A stretch of 33,399 bases of DNA from Flavobacteriaceae bacterium (GTDB taxonomy: Bacteria; Bacteroidota; Bacteroidia; Flavobacteriales; Flavobacteriaceae). The notes under the pieces were generated by a model. That model did no database searches, had not been told where the DNA came from, and was given only the letters and a program-made list of their open reading frames with translations. How positions within the stretch are numbered: the first letter of the stretch is position 1; each line of letters begins with the position of its first letter. A program made the translations under genes and the position numbers. The stretch covers positions 1 to 33,399 of the forward strand of contig JANTGS010000026.1 of the NCBI GenBank assembly GCA_024762795.1. Reading direction: 5' to 3'. This document shows, in pieces, positions 8,019 through 16,037 of the stretch.

Positions 8019-8493
8019 ATTTCAATTTCTCATTCAACACTTCATTGATAAGTCCGGTTTCAAAACCTCTCCTATAGAGATAATCAAAAACTTTTCTTCT
8101 TTTTTTAAAGGCATTGGTTTCCTTAACGGAATCGATTCGTTTTTGTGACAGATCACTTAAAATTTCTAAATATTCCTCCTCTTCGATCTCTTTCAAGGCT
8201 TGTTTGATATTGTAATCGGAAATTTCTCTCATTTTCAATTCCCTTTTAATTCTTTGTTTTCCCCATTTCTTGATCCTGAATTTTCCCCGGGCAAAACTTT
8301 TGGCAAATCTTTCTTCATTAAGAAAATCATGTTCCATCAAATGAAGTAGGATCATTTCCCTGACCTCAGAAATTACAGGGGTTTCTCTAAGTTTTTTTTC
8401 AACTTCCTGATGGCATCGATCCTGATAAATACAGTAATTCTCCATTTTTCTTTTCAATTCTTCTACTGTATATGTTAACTTTTTACTTTTCAT
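8017..8493 (-). CDS. recX: Regulatory protein RecX
   Basis: RecX binds RecA filaments and limits RecA recombinase activity. The product is basic and all-helical, with the three-helix repeats of the family: a CHQEVEKKL segment, LNEERFAKSFARGKFRIKKW (the most conserved part of RecX) and the C-terminal KRRKVFDYLYRRGFE. I prefer the ATG at 8491-8493 (158 residues, MKSKKLTYTVEEL) over the upstream in-frame ATG at 8541, whose additional 16 residues do not look like family sequence. No recA gene is near. The gene ends within the tandem repeat that separates it from rarA. Confidence 0.9.
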   Translation of the reverse strand: MKSKKLTYTVEELKRKMENYCIYQDRCHQEVEKKLRETPVISEVREMILLHLMEHDFLNEERFAKSFARGKFRIKKWGKQRIKRELKMREISDYNIKQALKEIEEEEYLEILSDLSQKRIDSVKETNAFKKRRKVFDYLYRRGFETGLINEVLNEKLK

Positions 8494-8559
8494 GTAATAA
8501 AGATATAGATAATCCGGGATACTTAAAACATAATTTGTCAAACCTTAAAATTTATAATT

Positions 8560-11500
8560 ATGTGGAAGTATTACATTTTTAACAGCTTTTTGTTCTTTAC
8601 TTTTTTATCATCGGCTCAGACCATCATAAATACTCAGGGATTTGAATCTGCGGAAGGATCATGGGTTTATGAGGTTTCAACACCCGCCTGTACTTCCGGC
8701 GGAGATACCTGGGATGTTGTTGAAAATCTTGGAAATATAAGCCCTTCAGAAGGAGATCATTATTGGGGAATAAATGATCTTGAGGGAGATTGTGGCGGAT
8801 CCGGTTTTGAAAGTATTTCTTTTGCAGAAACAGATCTCTCAGGTTTCGGGGATGTTGAACTCTTTTTTGATTATCAGACCTTTGAATTTGACAATGGTGA
8901 TGATATAAAATATGAACTCTTTTTTGATGGGGTTTCTCAGGGAGAAATATTATTTTTTGAAGGAAGTTCCAATAAAAGCACTGATGGCTGGGTTACTTTA
9001 CAAATTCATATTCCCAACTATGTTAATCAATTCAAATTTGTACTTTTTATTAAACAGAATGGTAATGATTATGCCGGGTTTGACAATATAATCCTTTCCG
9101 GAAACGAAATTGTACCCTGTGGGGAATTGATGATCTCTGAATATGTGGAAGGCAGTTCCAACAATAAATATATCGAGATCTATAACCCAACGGAATCAGT
9201 GATCGACCTGAGTAGTTACAATTTGACAAGATTTGTAGGAAAAGACAGTCTTTCTACCGGAAACCTGGCATTATCAGGAAATATTCCTTCTTACGGAACT
9301 TTTCTGATCGAAAATCAAAATGAAGATCTAAATATCAATGCCGACCTTTCCACAGGAAGTATCATGAGTTTTAACGGCGATGACAAGATTGCTTTAAGAA
9401 AAGGCAACAGGATTATCGATCTGATAGGAGTTATTGGCGATTCACTCTATTTTGCCAAAGATGTCACCTTGAGAAGGAAGAGTTCAATTCAAAGTCCGAA
9501 CAGCCAATACGATCCCGTTGAATGGGAAATTTATGGAACCAATGATATCACCGATCTGAACAAGCATGTATCTGTTTGCAGTGGTCCGCTTCCTGAGATC
9601 GAAGTTACAGGAAATTTAAATTCCATTGCTGATGGTTCCTTAAAATCGGATATTCTGAATCATACTTGGTTTGGGTTTATTCCGCTGTCTGCGGATACTG
9701 TGATCACCCAAACCTACTTTATAAAAAATTCGGGAAACAAAGCTTTAAATATTTCAAACATCTCTATCAGTGGTGCAGATGCTGACGATTTTAATCTTCT
9801 TCAAAATATATCAACAGACCTGTCAGCCGGCGATAGCATTCCCTTTTCCGTTATGTTTGATCCTTCCGAAAGAGGATTAAGAACAGCGGAGATCCATATT
9901 GAAAATGATGACGCCTCGGAAGATCCGTTTAATTTTGTCATTCAGGCAGAAGCAACCGGGAATACCGGTAGTCCGTTGATCATTTCACAATATTACAAAG
10001 GTGTTAGCAATAACAAATGGATCGAGGTAAGCAATATCAGTGGAGAAATAATTCCGGAAAATACTTATTATTTAGCCTTGTATCAAACAGATAAGATCAT
10101 AAATCCTCAAAACACAAAACCCAATTACAGTAAAGAAATTCCTGAATTATTACCCAGCCAAACAATTAAATTCAGAGCTTCATTAAATGTCAACCTGCCG
10201 GAATATGCCCTGGACGGATCTTCGATCAAATCGAATGTTTGTTTCTTCGATGCTGATGATATTCTCATTATTACAACAACAAAAGATGAAAACAGCTGGA
10301 AGAACAGAACAGACATGGTTTGGCATGGCGGTGACAACAGAAGCCTGGTAAGAAAATACGGTTGTAACTTTAAAGGGGCTTCCTCAGGTTTTGATTTAGA
10401 AAACTGGACATTATTTGAACCTGAAACTATTGACTCCGCTGTTGAGGATGATCAAAAAAGGATAGGTATTTACCATTCCGGCAAAACTATATTTACACAG
10501 GGTAACTGGAATAATGGCAGTCCCGATCTGAATACCAATGCTGTGATCAACGACAACTATCACACAAACATTTCCGGAAACATTAAAAGTTGTAACCTGA
10601 CGATCTCCTCTGGCGGAATACTTAATATCGATGCCGGAGATTGTGTAACAGTTAAAAAAGATCTTGCTGTGGAAGGGGCTTTAGAGATTCTGAATAAAGG
10701 CTCATTTTTAATGGTTAAAGATGATGGAAAGATCACCAATACAGGAAATATCACAGTTCATAAAACTACCTCTGAGCTAAAACCTCATGATTATACTTAC
10801 TGGGCTTCTCCGGTTAAGGAGGCTATTCTTGAAGACGTTTTTCACGAATCCCCACAAAATTCATTTTATATTTTCAACACAAGTGAATACAACGATAATA
10901 ATAAGGATGAAGTGGATGATGAGAGTCCGGATGCCTGGCAACAAGCCAGTGGAAATATGATACCCGGTAAGGGGTATACCGCTATGGCCCCGGTAAAAGA
11001 TCCTTTTATCAGTACACAATCTGTGATCTTTAACGGAGAACTGAATTCTGGTCTGATCGAAATTCCAGTTGATCTTAGCGAAAAAGATACCGTAAAAGGA
11101 AATAACTGGAATTTTATAGGGAATCCATATCCTTCAGCAATCGATGCTAATCTATTTTTAAACGATTCTGTAAATAAAGAGATCCTTGGCGGATGTATTT
11201 ATTTATGGACGCATACAACAGCTGTGAACGGCGGTCAATACAGTTCGGATGATTACGCTATGTATAGCATGGGAACCGGCGGGATTTGTGCCGGTTCAAA
11301 CGGCAAAACACCCGATGAGTATATTGCTTCCTGCCAGGGATTCTTTGTAGAAGCTGTAAAGAAAGGAAATATCCGGTTTACTAATGCCATGAGAACAGAA
11401 ACTGGAAACGATACTTTTTTTAAAGATGATCATATTAAAACACTTGCTGAAAACAATAGGATTTGGCTGGATCTTTATAATGATGAGGGTGCTTTTAGTC

Positions 11501-12132
11501 AGATTCTTATTGGTTTTATCAAAGGAGCTAGAAAAGAGATTGAAAGGAATTATGATGCCCTTCGTATGGACGGGAATAAATACCTCTCTTTTTACAGCAT
11601 TCAGCAAAATAAAAGACTGGCCATTCTGGGCACCTCATCATTTACCGGAGATGAAGTTATTCCTTTGGGAATAAGCTCAAAAATTGAGAAAAAGACAGTT
11701 TTAAAGATTCGTATAGGAAATATTAAGGGGAATATCAAAAATCAGAAGATCTTCCTTGTTGATCATTTGTTGCAAAAAAATCATGTACTCAATGATTCTC
11801 CCTACGAGTTTGAACTGAATACAAAAGGCAGTTTTAATAAAAGGTTTGAACTGAGTTTTAAGGAAGTTGCTTTTAAAAATGATGAAATTGCAAACGGAAA
11901 CGACATTATTTTAAGAAATAATACCAATTTTTATGAAGTTGAGAATCTGGGTCGAAAAAAGATCCACTCTCTTAAAATCTATGATATGCTGGGCAGGAAC
12001 ATCTTAAACCGGCAAACAGGAAAGGTGAAAGACAGGATTGATAAAGAGATCTTTAAATCGACAGGAGTTTATATGCTCGTTATTAAAATAGAAAATGATC
12101 GTTTCTATACCAAAAAACTATTGATCTACTGA
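8560..12132 (+). CDS. Large T9SS-secreted surface protein with lamin-tail domains
   Basis: This 1190-residue protein has an N-terminal signal peptide (cleavage near SSAQ, residue 20) and a type A C-terminal sorting domain of the type IX secretion system (about 1115-1190, with SLKIYDMLGR, STGVYMLVI and KKLLIY). Between them are a jelly-roll-like region (about 21-185), a lamin-tail domain (about 188-340; LMISEYVEGSSNNKYIEIYN), an immunoglobulin-like choice-of-anchor region (about 345-468), a second lamin-tail-like region (from about 472; LIISQYYKGVSNNKWIEV) and a long beta-rich part with the frequent T9SS-cargo motifs YWASPV and NFIGNPYPSAID. It is probably exported across the outer membrane and attached or released. 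No catalytic domain was recognised. It is a single gene, divergent from recX. Confidence 0.9.
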   Translation: MWKYYIFNSFLFFTFLSSAQTIINTQGFESAEGSWVYEVSTPACTSGGDTWDVVENLGNISPSEGDHYWGINDLEGDCGGSGFESISFAETDLSGFGDVELFFDYQTFEFDNGDDIKYELFFDGVSQGEILFFEGSSNKSTDGWVTLQIHIPNYVNQFKFVLFIKQNGNDYAGFDNIILSGNEIVPCGELMISEYVEGSSNNKYIEIYNPTESVIDLSSYNLTRFVGKDSLSTGNLALSGNIPSYGTFLIENQNEDLNINADLSTGSIMSFNGDDKIALRKGNRIIDLIGVIGDSLYFAKDVTLRRKSSIQSPNSQYDPVEWEIYGTNDITDLNKHVSVCSGPLPEIEVTGNLNSIADGSLKSDILNHTWFGFIPLSADTVITQTYFIKNSGNKALNISNISISGADADDFNLLQNISTDLSAGDSIPFSVMFDPSERGLRTAEIHIENDDASEDPFNFVIQAEATGNTGSPLIISQYYKGVSNNKWIEVSNISGEIIPENTYYLALYQTDKIINPQNTKPNYSKEIPELLPSQTIKFRASLNVNLPEYALDGSSIKSNVCFFDADDILIITTTKDENSWKNRTDMVWHGGDNRSLVRKYGCNFKGASSGFDLENWTLFEPETIDSAVEDDQKRIGIYHSGKTIFTQGNWNNGSPDLNTNAVINDNYHTNISGNIKSCNLTISSGGILNIDAGDCVTVKKDLAVEGALEILNKGSFLMVKDDGKITNTGNITVHKTTSELKPHDYTYWASPVKEAILEDVFHESPQNSFYIFNTSEYNDNNKDEVDDESPDAWQQASGNMIPGKGYTAMAPVKDPFISTQSVIFNGELNSGLIEIPVDLSEKDTVKGNNWNFIGNPYPSAIDANLFLNDSVNKEILGGCIYLWTHTTAVNGGQYSSDDYAMYSMGTGGICAGSNGKTPDEYIASCQGFFVEAVKKGNIRFTNAMRTETGNDTFFKDDHIKTLAENNRIWLDLYNDEGAFSQILIGFIKGARKEIERNYDALRMDGNKYLSFYSIQQNKRLAILGTSSFTGDEVIPLGISSKIEKKTVLKIRIGNIKGNIKNQKIFLVDHLLQKNHVLNDSPYEFELNTKGSFNKRFELSFKEVAFKNDEIANGNDIILRNNTNFYEVENLGRKKIHSLKIYDMLGRNILNRQTGKVKDRIDKEIFKSTGVYMLVIKIENDRFYTKKLLIY

Positions 12133-12155
12133 TACCTTTATTAAAAATAGAGCAT

Positions 12156-12187
12156 AAAAAAACCTGCTATTGAATCAATAGCAGGTT
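12156..12187 (-). terminator. Terminator of the RNase E/G gene
   Basis: A perfect inverted repeat with 13-base arms around a single central base (12161-12187) is followed on the minus strand by an unbroken T run (through 12156). It starts 18 bases past the RNase E/G stop codon. On the plus strand there is no T run after the hairpin, so it mainly serves the minus strand, though it may also slow transcription from the cargo gene. Confidence 0.9.
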
Positions 12188-12205
12188 AATGATATGATAT
12201 ATTAT

Positions 12206-13744
12206 TTACCTTATTATATTTCCTTGTTTATCGTATAATTTATATTCAAGGTATGGAAAAGCATCCCTCGGGATGATATTGATCCATTTTTTATATTTAA
12301 GGATCCACTTAAATCTTTGAGACATGATTCCCTTGGTTAAAAAGGCTGCCACAAAAGAATGTGCATGCAGATCAATGGATTCATTTTTTTTCTCGAAGAC
12401 CTTATCTAGTTCTTCTTCTATCCTGTCTACTAATACGATCGGGGCTTCTACTTCCCCGTTTATATTGGGATTTTGCTCAATAGTTGCGATATTTCTTTCC
12501 GGTCTCACTCTTTGTCTGGTGATCTGTATTAACCCGAATTTACTTGGAGGCAACACCTTGTGTTTTGTCCTGTTACTTTTCATCTGTTCCCGTAGATAAT
12601 CGTAAAGTTTCTTACGGTGATCAGCGGTATGCATATCGATAAAATCCACAACGATTATTCCTCCCATATCTCTAAGCTGTAATTGCCTTGCTATCTCTGC
12701 AGCAGCAATCATATTCACTTCCAGCGCTGTTTCAGCCTGGGAATTAGCTTTATTGGAACGGTTTCCGCTGTTTACATCTATCACGTGCATGGCTTCGGTA
12801 TGTTCTATAACCAGATAAGCTCCTTTTTTCATAGAAACTGTTCTTCCGAAAAGGGCTTTGATCTGTTTTTCAATACCGTAATAGTCAAAAACAGGTACTT
12901 TGGAACGGTGTAACTTGGCAATCGACTCTTTATCCGGAGCGATCTTTTGCAAATATTCTCTTACTTCTTGGTGTAAAACCTCATCATTGGTCACAATACT
13001 TGTAAAAGAATCATCAAAAATATCTCTTAAAATAGATGAAGCTCTGTTCATCTCTGACAAGACTTTCACGGGTGGATTGGCTTTTTGCAACTTTTTACAC
13101 AGGATATTCCAGCGTTGCATTGTATTCTGCAAATCTTTATCCAGCTCTGCTACTTTTATATCCTGAGCAACAGTTCTGAGAATTACACCAAATCCTTTGG
13201 GAACAATACTTTTAGCTAGTCGTTTTAAACGGTCTTTTTCTTTACTGCTGGTTATCTTTTGAGATACCGAAATTCTGTTTGAAAAAGGAACTAAAACCAA
13301 ATATCTACCAGCTATGGAAAGTTCTGAGCTGATTCGTGGTCCTTTAGTAGAAATTGGTTCTTTAACAACCTGCACTAATAATTCCTGACCGGCTTTGATT
13401 ACCTGATCAATTTTTCCGTGTTTATCTATATCTTTCTCGGCACTAAAATTCTTTAAATTAAATTCTTTTAGTTTTCCTGAGCGAACCTGTTTAGTGAATT
13501 TTTGTAACGACAATAGTTGCGGGCCTAAATCGTGATAATGTAAAAAAGCATCTTTTTCACTTTTTACATCTACAAACGCTGCATTCAGCCCCGTTAATGT
13601 TTTTTTAATCTTGGCGAGGAAAATATCTCCTACTGAAAATTTGTTATCTAATGTCTCGTTATGTAATTCAACAAGTTTTCCATCTTTTAATAAGGCAAAA
13701 TCTATATCAGAGGAATTCGATCTAATAATTAATTCTGTTTTCAC
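12206..13744 (-). CDS. rng: Ribonuclease E/G family endoribonuclease
   Basis: This is a single-strand-specific endoribonuclease for rRNA maturation and mRNA turnover. The 512-residue product has an N-terminal S1 RNA-binding domain with a large insertion (about 37-155), followed by the RNase E/G catalytic domain. The two metal-binding aspartates are present: HVIDVNSGNR (Asp323) and GGIIVVDFIDMH (Asp367). The region after FGLIQITRQRVRPE, where E. coli RNase E and RNase G carry the CPxC zinc-link motif, contains no cysteine; only one cysteine (Cys216) occurs in the protein. The length is like RNase G, without the RNase E degradosome scaffold. It lies downstream of the HU and small-peptide genes, behind a terminator and its own candidate promoter, so it is probably transcribed independently. 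Confidence 0.94.
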   Translation of the reverse strand: MKTELIIRSNSSDIDFALLKDGKLVELHNETLDNKFSVGDIFLAKIKKTLTGLNAAFVDVKSEKDAFLHYHDLGPQLLSLQKFTKQVRSGKLKEFNLKNFSAEKDIDKHGKIDQVIKAGQELLVQVVKEPISTKGPRISSELSIAGRYLVLVPFSNRISVSQKITSSKEKDRLKRLAKSIVPKGFGVILRTVAQDIKVAELDKDLQNTMQRWNILCKKLQKANPPVKVLSEMNRASSILRDIFDDSFTSIVTNDEVLHQEVREYLQKIAPDKESIAKLHRSKVPVFDYYGIEKQIKALFGRTVSMKKGAYLVIEHTEAMHVIDVNSGNRSNKANSQAETALEVNMIAAAEIARQLQLRDMGGIIVVDFIDMHTADHRKKLYDYLREQMKSNRTKHKVLPPSKFGLIQITRQRVRPERNIATIEQNPNINGEVEAPIVLVDRIEEELDKVFEKKNESIDLHAHSFVAAFLTKGIMSQRFKWILKYKKWINIIPRDAFPYLEYKLYDKQGNIIR

Positions 13745-13833
13745 TCTGTATATGTTTTGAACCTGATCAATATCATCATATCAAATGATATCAATAGATT
13801 GATTAATAATATATTAAATAGGTTATGATTGTC

Positions 13834-13866
13834 CAAACGAAGTTATTTACAAACTTCTATGTCAAA
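13834..13866 (-). promoter_or_regulatory. Candidate promoter for rng
   Basis: On the minus strand TTTG (13863-13866) is followed after 21 bases by TTCGTTTG (13834-13841), a one-mismatch fit to TAnnTTTG. The implied transcript has an AT-rich leader of about 80 bases before the rng ATG, with a 7-bp inverted repeat (ATATCAT/ATGATAT). Confidence 0.45.
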
Positions 13867-13897
13867 GAACTTACCCTTTAAAAAAGATTAAAAACAA

Positions 13898-13922
13898 AGA
13901 TAGGTGAAAAATTCACCTATCT
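13898..13922 (-). terminator. Terminator after the HU / small peptide genes
   Basis: An 11-bp perfect stem with a 3-base loop (arms 13898-13908 and 13912-13922) is followed on the minus strand by a T-rich run (TTTGTTTTTAATC). It begins two bases after the stop codon of the 30-residue gene, so it separates hup plus the small gene from rng. Confidence 0.88.
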
Positions 13923-13924
13923 AA

Positions 13925-14017
13925 TTATTTTTTCTTTTTATGACGGTTTTGTCTACTTCTTTTCTTACGCTTATGAGTAGAGATTTTACTACGTTTTCTT
14001 TTTTTTCCGCTAGGCAT
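13925..14017 (-). CDS. 30-residue Lys/Arg-rich basic peptide, possibly ribosome-associated
   Basis: The minus strand encodes MPSGKKRKRSKISTHKRK followed by KRSRQNRHKKKK, 30 residues, 18 of them Lys or Arg. It has an ATG, a stop codon and a terminator two bases further on, and starts 27 bases after the HU stop codon, so it is most likely cotranscribed with HU. From memory, flavobacterial genomes carry a very similar short protein starting MPSGKKRKR at this place, usually annotated as hypothetical. Its size and charge resemble tiny ribosomal proteins or nucleic-acid-binding tails; that role is inference. Confidence 0.82.
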   Translation of the reverse strand: MPSGKKRKRSKISTHKRKKRSRQNRHKKKK

Positions 14018-14044
14018 AATTAAAACTGTATTATTTTAATATTA

Positions 14045-14335
14045 TTATTTAACTGGCACACCATTTTTAACAGTCTCTACAAAAACTTTTGCAGGTTTGA
14101 ATGCTGGAATGTTATGTGCTGGTATTTTAATTGTGGTATTTTTAGAAATGTTTCTACCAGTTTTCTCTGCTCTTTCCTTTACAATAAAACTTCCAAAACC
14201 TCTTAAATAAACATTTTCACCTTTATTTAATGAATTTTTTATTTCTACCATCAGATCCTCTACTACTCTTAAAACATCTCCTTTTTCCATGCCAGATTTT
14301 TCTGAAATATTGGCAACGATTTCTGCTTTTGTCAT
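14045..14335 (-). CDS. HU/IHF family DNA-binding protein
   Basis: This is a small nucleoid protein that bends and compacts DNA as a dimer. The 96-residue sequence begins MTKAEIVANISEKSGM, carries the body helix region KGDVLRVVEDLMVEIKNSL, the core signature GENVYLRGFGSFIVKER and an arm ending in IPAHNIPAFKPAKVF, where the proline at the arm tip intercalates into DNA in this family. The length is that of HU/IHF subunits. It is the first gene of a short operon with the 30-residue basic peptide, divergent from mutY. Confidence 0.95.
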   Translation of the reverse strand: MTKAEIVANISEKSGMEKGDVLRVVEDLMVEIKNSLNKGENVYLRGFGSFIVKERAEKTGRNISKNTTIKIPAHNIPAFKPAKVFVETVKNGVPVK

Positions 14336-14384
14336 TTTCTTAGATTATTTTTTTGTTAATTATTATAAACATTAATTCGGGCGG

Positions 14385-14392
14385 CAAATATA
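14385..14392 (-). promoter_or_regulatory. -7 promoter box for the HU gene
   Basis: Minus-strand TATATTTG matches the Bacteroidota -7 consensus TAnnTTTG exactly and lies about 50 bases before the HU start codon. A TTTT tract 20 bases upstream may serve as an imperfect -33 element. Confidence 0.6.
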
Positions 14393-14475
14393 TGACAAAT
14401 AATTCAATTTTTAAAAGCTAATTAATTAAATTTTAATTAGATAATTTCATTAATATTGCCTTTTGGTTAAAAACT

Positions 14476-15516
14476 ATGCATTTTTCTAAACAATTAATTT
14501 TATGGTACTTACAAAATAAGAGGGATTTACCGTGGCGTGAGGATACTAATCCTTACCACATCTGGTTGTCTGAAATTATTTTGCAGCAAACCCGGATTTC
14601 TCAAGGAACTCCCTATTACCTCAAATTTATCAGTAAGTATCCAACAATTTTCGACCTCGCCTCTGCTGAGGAAGATGATGTTTTAAAACTCTGGCAGGGC
14701 CTGGGCTATTATTCCAGAGGCCGAAATCTGCATCATACTTCGCGGTATGTCGCTAAATATTATAAAGGAGTTTTCCCCAGGGATTTTAAAACTTTAAAAA
14801 AACTAAAAGGGATTGGCGACTATACAGCTTCGGCCATTTCTTCTATTTGTTTTGATCAGGCCCATGCTACAGTTGACGGAAATGTTCAAAGGGTATTGGC
14901 TAGGTTCTTTAACATAAACATCCCTGTAAACTCGACAAAAGGAATCAAATACTTCAAAGAACTCTCCCAGGAACTTATAGATCCAGCTCAACCGGGAATA
15001 TACAATCAGGCCGTTATGGAACTCGGCGCTTTAATTTGTACCCCTAAAAATCCGCAATGTACAGTATGCCCAGTACAGGAAGCTTGTGAAGCCTTAAAAC
15101 ATAAAACCATAGAAAAACTTCCTATAAAAGAAAACAAACTTCGCAGGAGAAAAAGATATTTCAACTTTCTGGTCTTCAATATTCAGGATTCATTCACCCT
15201 GCTGGTAAAAAGAACAAAAAAAGATATCTGGCAAGGCCTCTTTCAGTTTCCTTTAATTGAAACCAAAAATAAAGCCGGAATAAAAGATATATTACAAAGT
15301 GAACTTTTAAACAGTTTAACTGACACACGTGAGATGTCTGTCAATCTACATCATCCCGGAACCCTGATCCACAAATTAACACATCAGGATATTCATATCC
15401 AATTTTGGATCATCACAACACAATCTAGCCTAAAAAATAGTATCGAATGGAAAAATGTTACTAATTTTGCGGTACCAAAACCAATCGATAACTTTATTAA
15501 AAGTTATCAGATATGA
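14476..15516 (+). CDS. mutY: Adenine DNA glycosylase
   Basis: MutY removes adenine mispaired with 8-oxoguanine in base-excision repair. The 346-residue protein has the catalytic glutamate (LSEIILQQT, Glu33), the helix-hairpin-helix LKGIGDYTA (110-118), the catalytic aspartate in VDGNV (Asp134), the [4Fe-4S] cluster cysteines 188, 195, 198 and 204 (C-x6-C-x2-C-x5-C) and a C-terminal NUDIX-like domain (about 220-346) that recognises 8-oxoguanine. All key residues are present. It leads the plus-strand set mutY-ssb-gldE-gldD. Confidence 0.97.
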   Translation: MHFSKQLILWYLQNKRDLPWREDTNPYHIWLSEIILQQTRISQGTPYYLKFISKYPTIFDLASAEEDDVLKLWQGLGYYSRGRNLHHTSRYVAKYYKGVFPRDFKTLKKLKGIGDYTASAISSICFDQAHATVDGNVQRVLARFFNINIPVNSTKGIKYFKELSQELIDPAQPGIYNQAVMELGALICTPKNPQCTVCPVQEACEALKHKTIEKLPIKENKLRRRKRYFNFLVFNIQDSFTLLVKRTKKDIWQGLFQFPLIETKNKAGIKDILQSELLNSLTDTREMSVNLHHPGTLIHKLTHQDIHIQFWIITTQSSLKNSIEWKNVTNFAVPKPIDNFIKSYQI

Positions 15517-15528
15517 TTTAAAAATTGG

Positions 15529-15536
15529 TATCTTTG
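15529..15536 (+). promoter_or_regulatory. Candidate -7 box for ssb
   Basis: TATCTTTG matches TAnnTTTG exactly, 24 bases before the ssb ATG and just beyond the mutY stop codon. It would allow ssb-gldE-gldD to be transcribed separately from mutY. No clear -33 TTTG is seen. Confidence 0.45.
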
Positions 15537-15559
15537 GTAACTAAAAAAGTAACAAACTC

Positions 15560-16009
15560 ATGGCAAATTCATTAAACAAAGCAATGCTGATCGGTCATCT
15601 GGGAGATAATGTAAAAATGCATTATTTCGATGAAATTAATTGTTTAGGGCGATTTCCGGTAGCTACCAATGAAACCTACACCAACAAGCAAACCAAAGAG
15701 CGTATCACCACTACCGAATGGCATAATGTTGTCGTTAGAAATAAACTCGCACAACTGTGTGAAAAATATCTGAGTAAGGGAGACCGTGTTTATGTAGAAG
15801 GCAGAATTAAAACACGCCAGTGGGAACAAGACGGCGTAAAAAGATATTCAACTGAAATTCATGCAACCGATATGACCTTTTTAACTACTAAAAAAGACCT
15901 GAATCCGGCCAGAAATGCTCAAAACCCTGCCCCCAGCCCCAGCCCAACCGAATCCAAAACTGAAGAGATCAAACCTGAGAATCCTCAAGATGATGATCTG
16001 CCTTTTTAG
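15560..16009 (+). CDS. ssb: Single-stranded DNA-binding protein
   Basis: SSB coats single-stranded DNA during replication and repair and recruits partner proteins. The 149-residue product has the N-terminal OB fold (MANSLNKAMLIGHLGDN, WHNVVV, GDRVYVEGRIKTRQW, about 1-110), a proline-rich flexible linker with alternating Pro-Ser (about 122-132), and the acidic C-terminal tip DDDLPF used to dock partner proteins. It starts 43 bases after mutY and ends 28 bases before gldE. Confidence 0.96.
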   Translation: MANSLNKAMLIGHLGDNVKMHYFDEINCLGRFPVATNETYTNKQTKERITTTEWHNVVVRNKLAQLCEKYLSKGDRVYVEGRIKTRQWEQDGVKRYSTEIHATDMTFLTTKKDLNPARNAQNPAPSPSPTESKTEEIKPENPQDDDLPF

Positions 16010-16037
16010 AAATAATTACTAACTAATTTTGATAATA

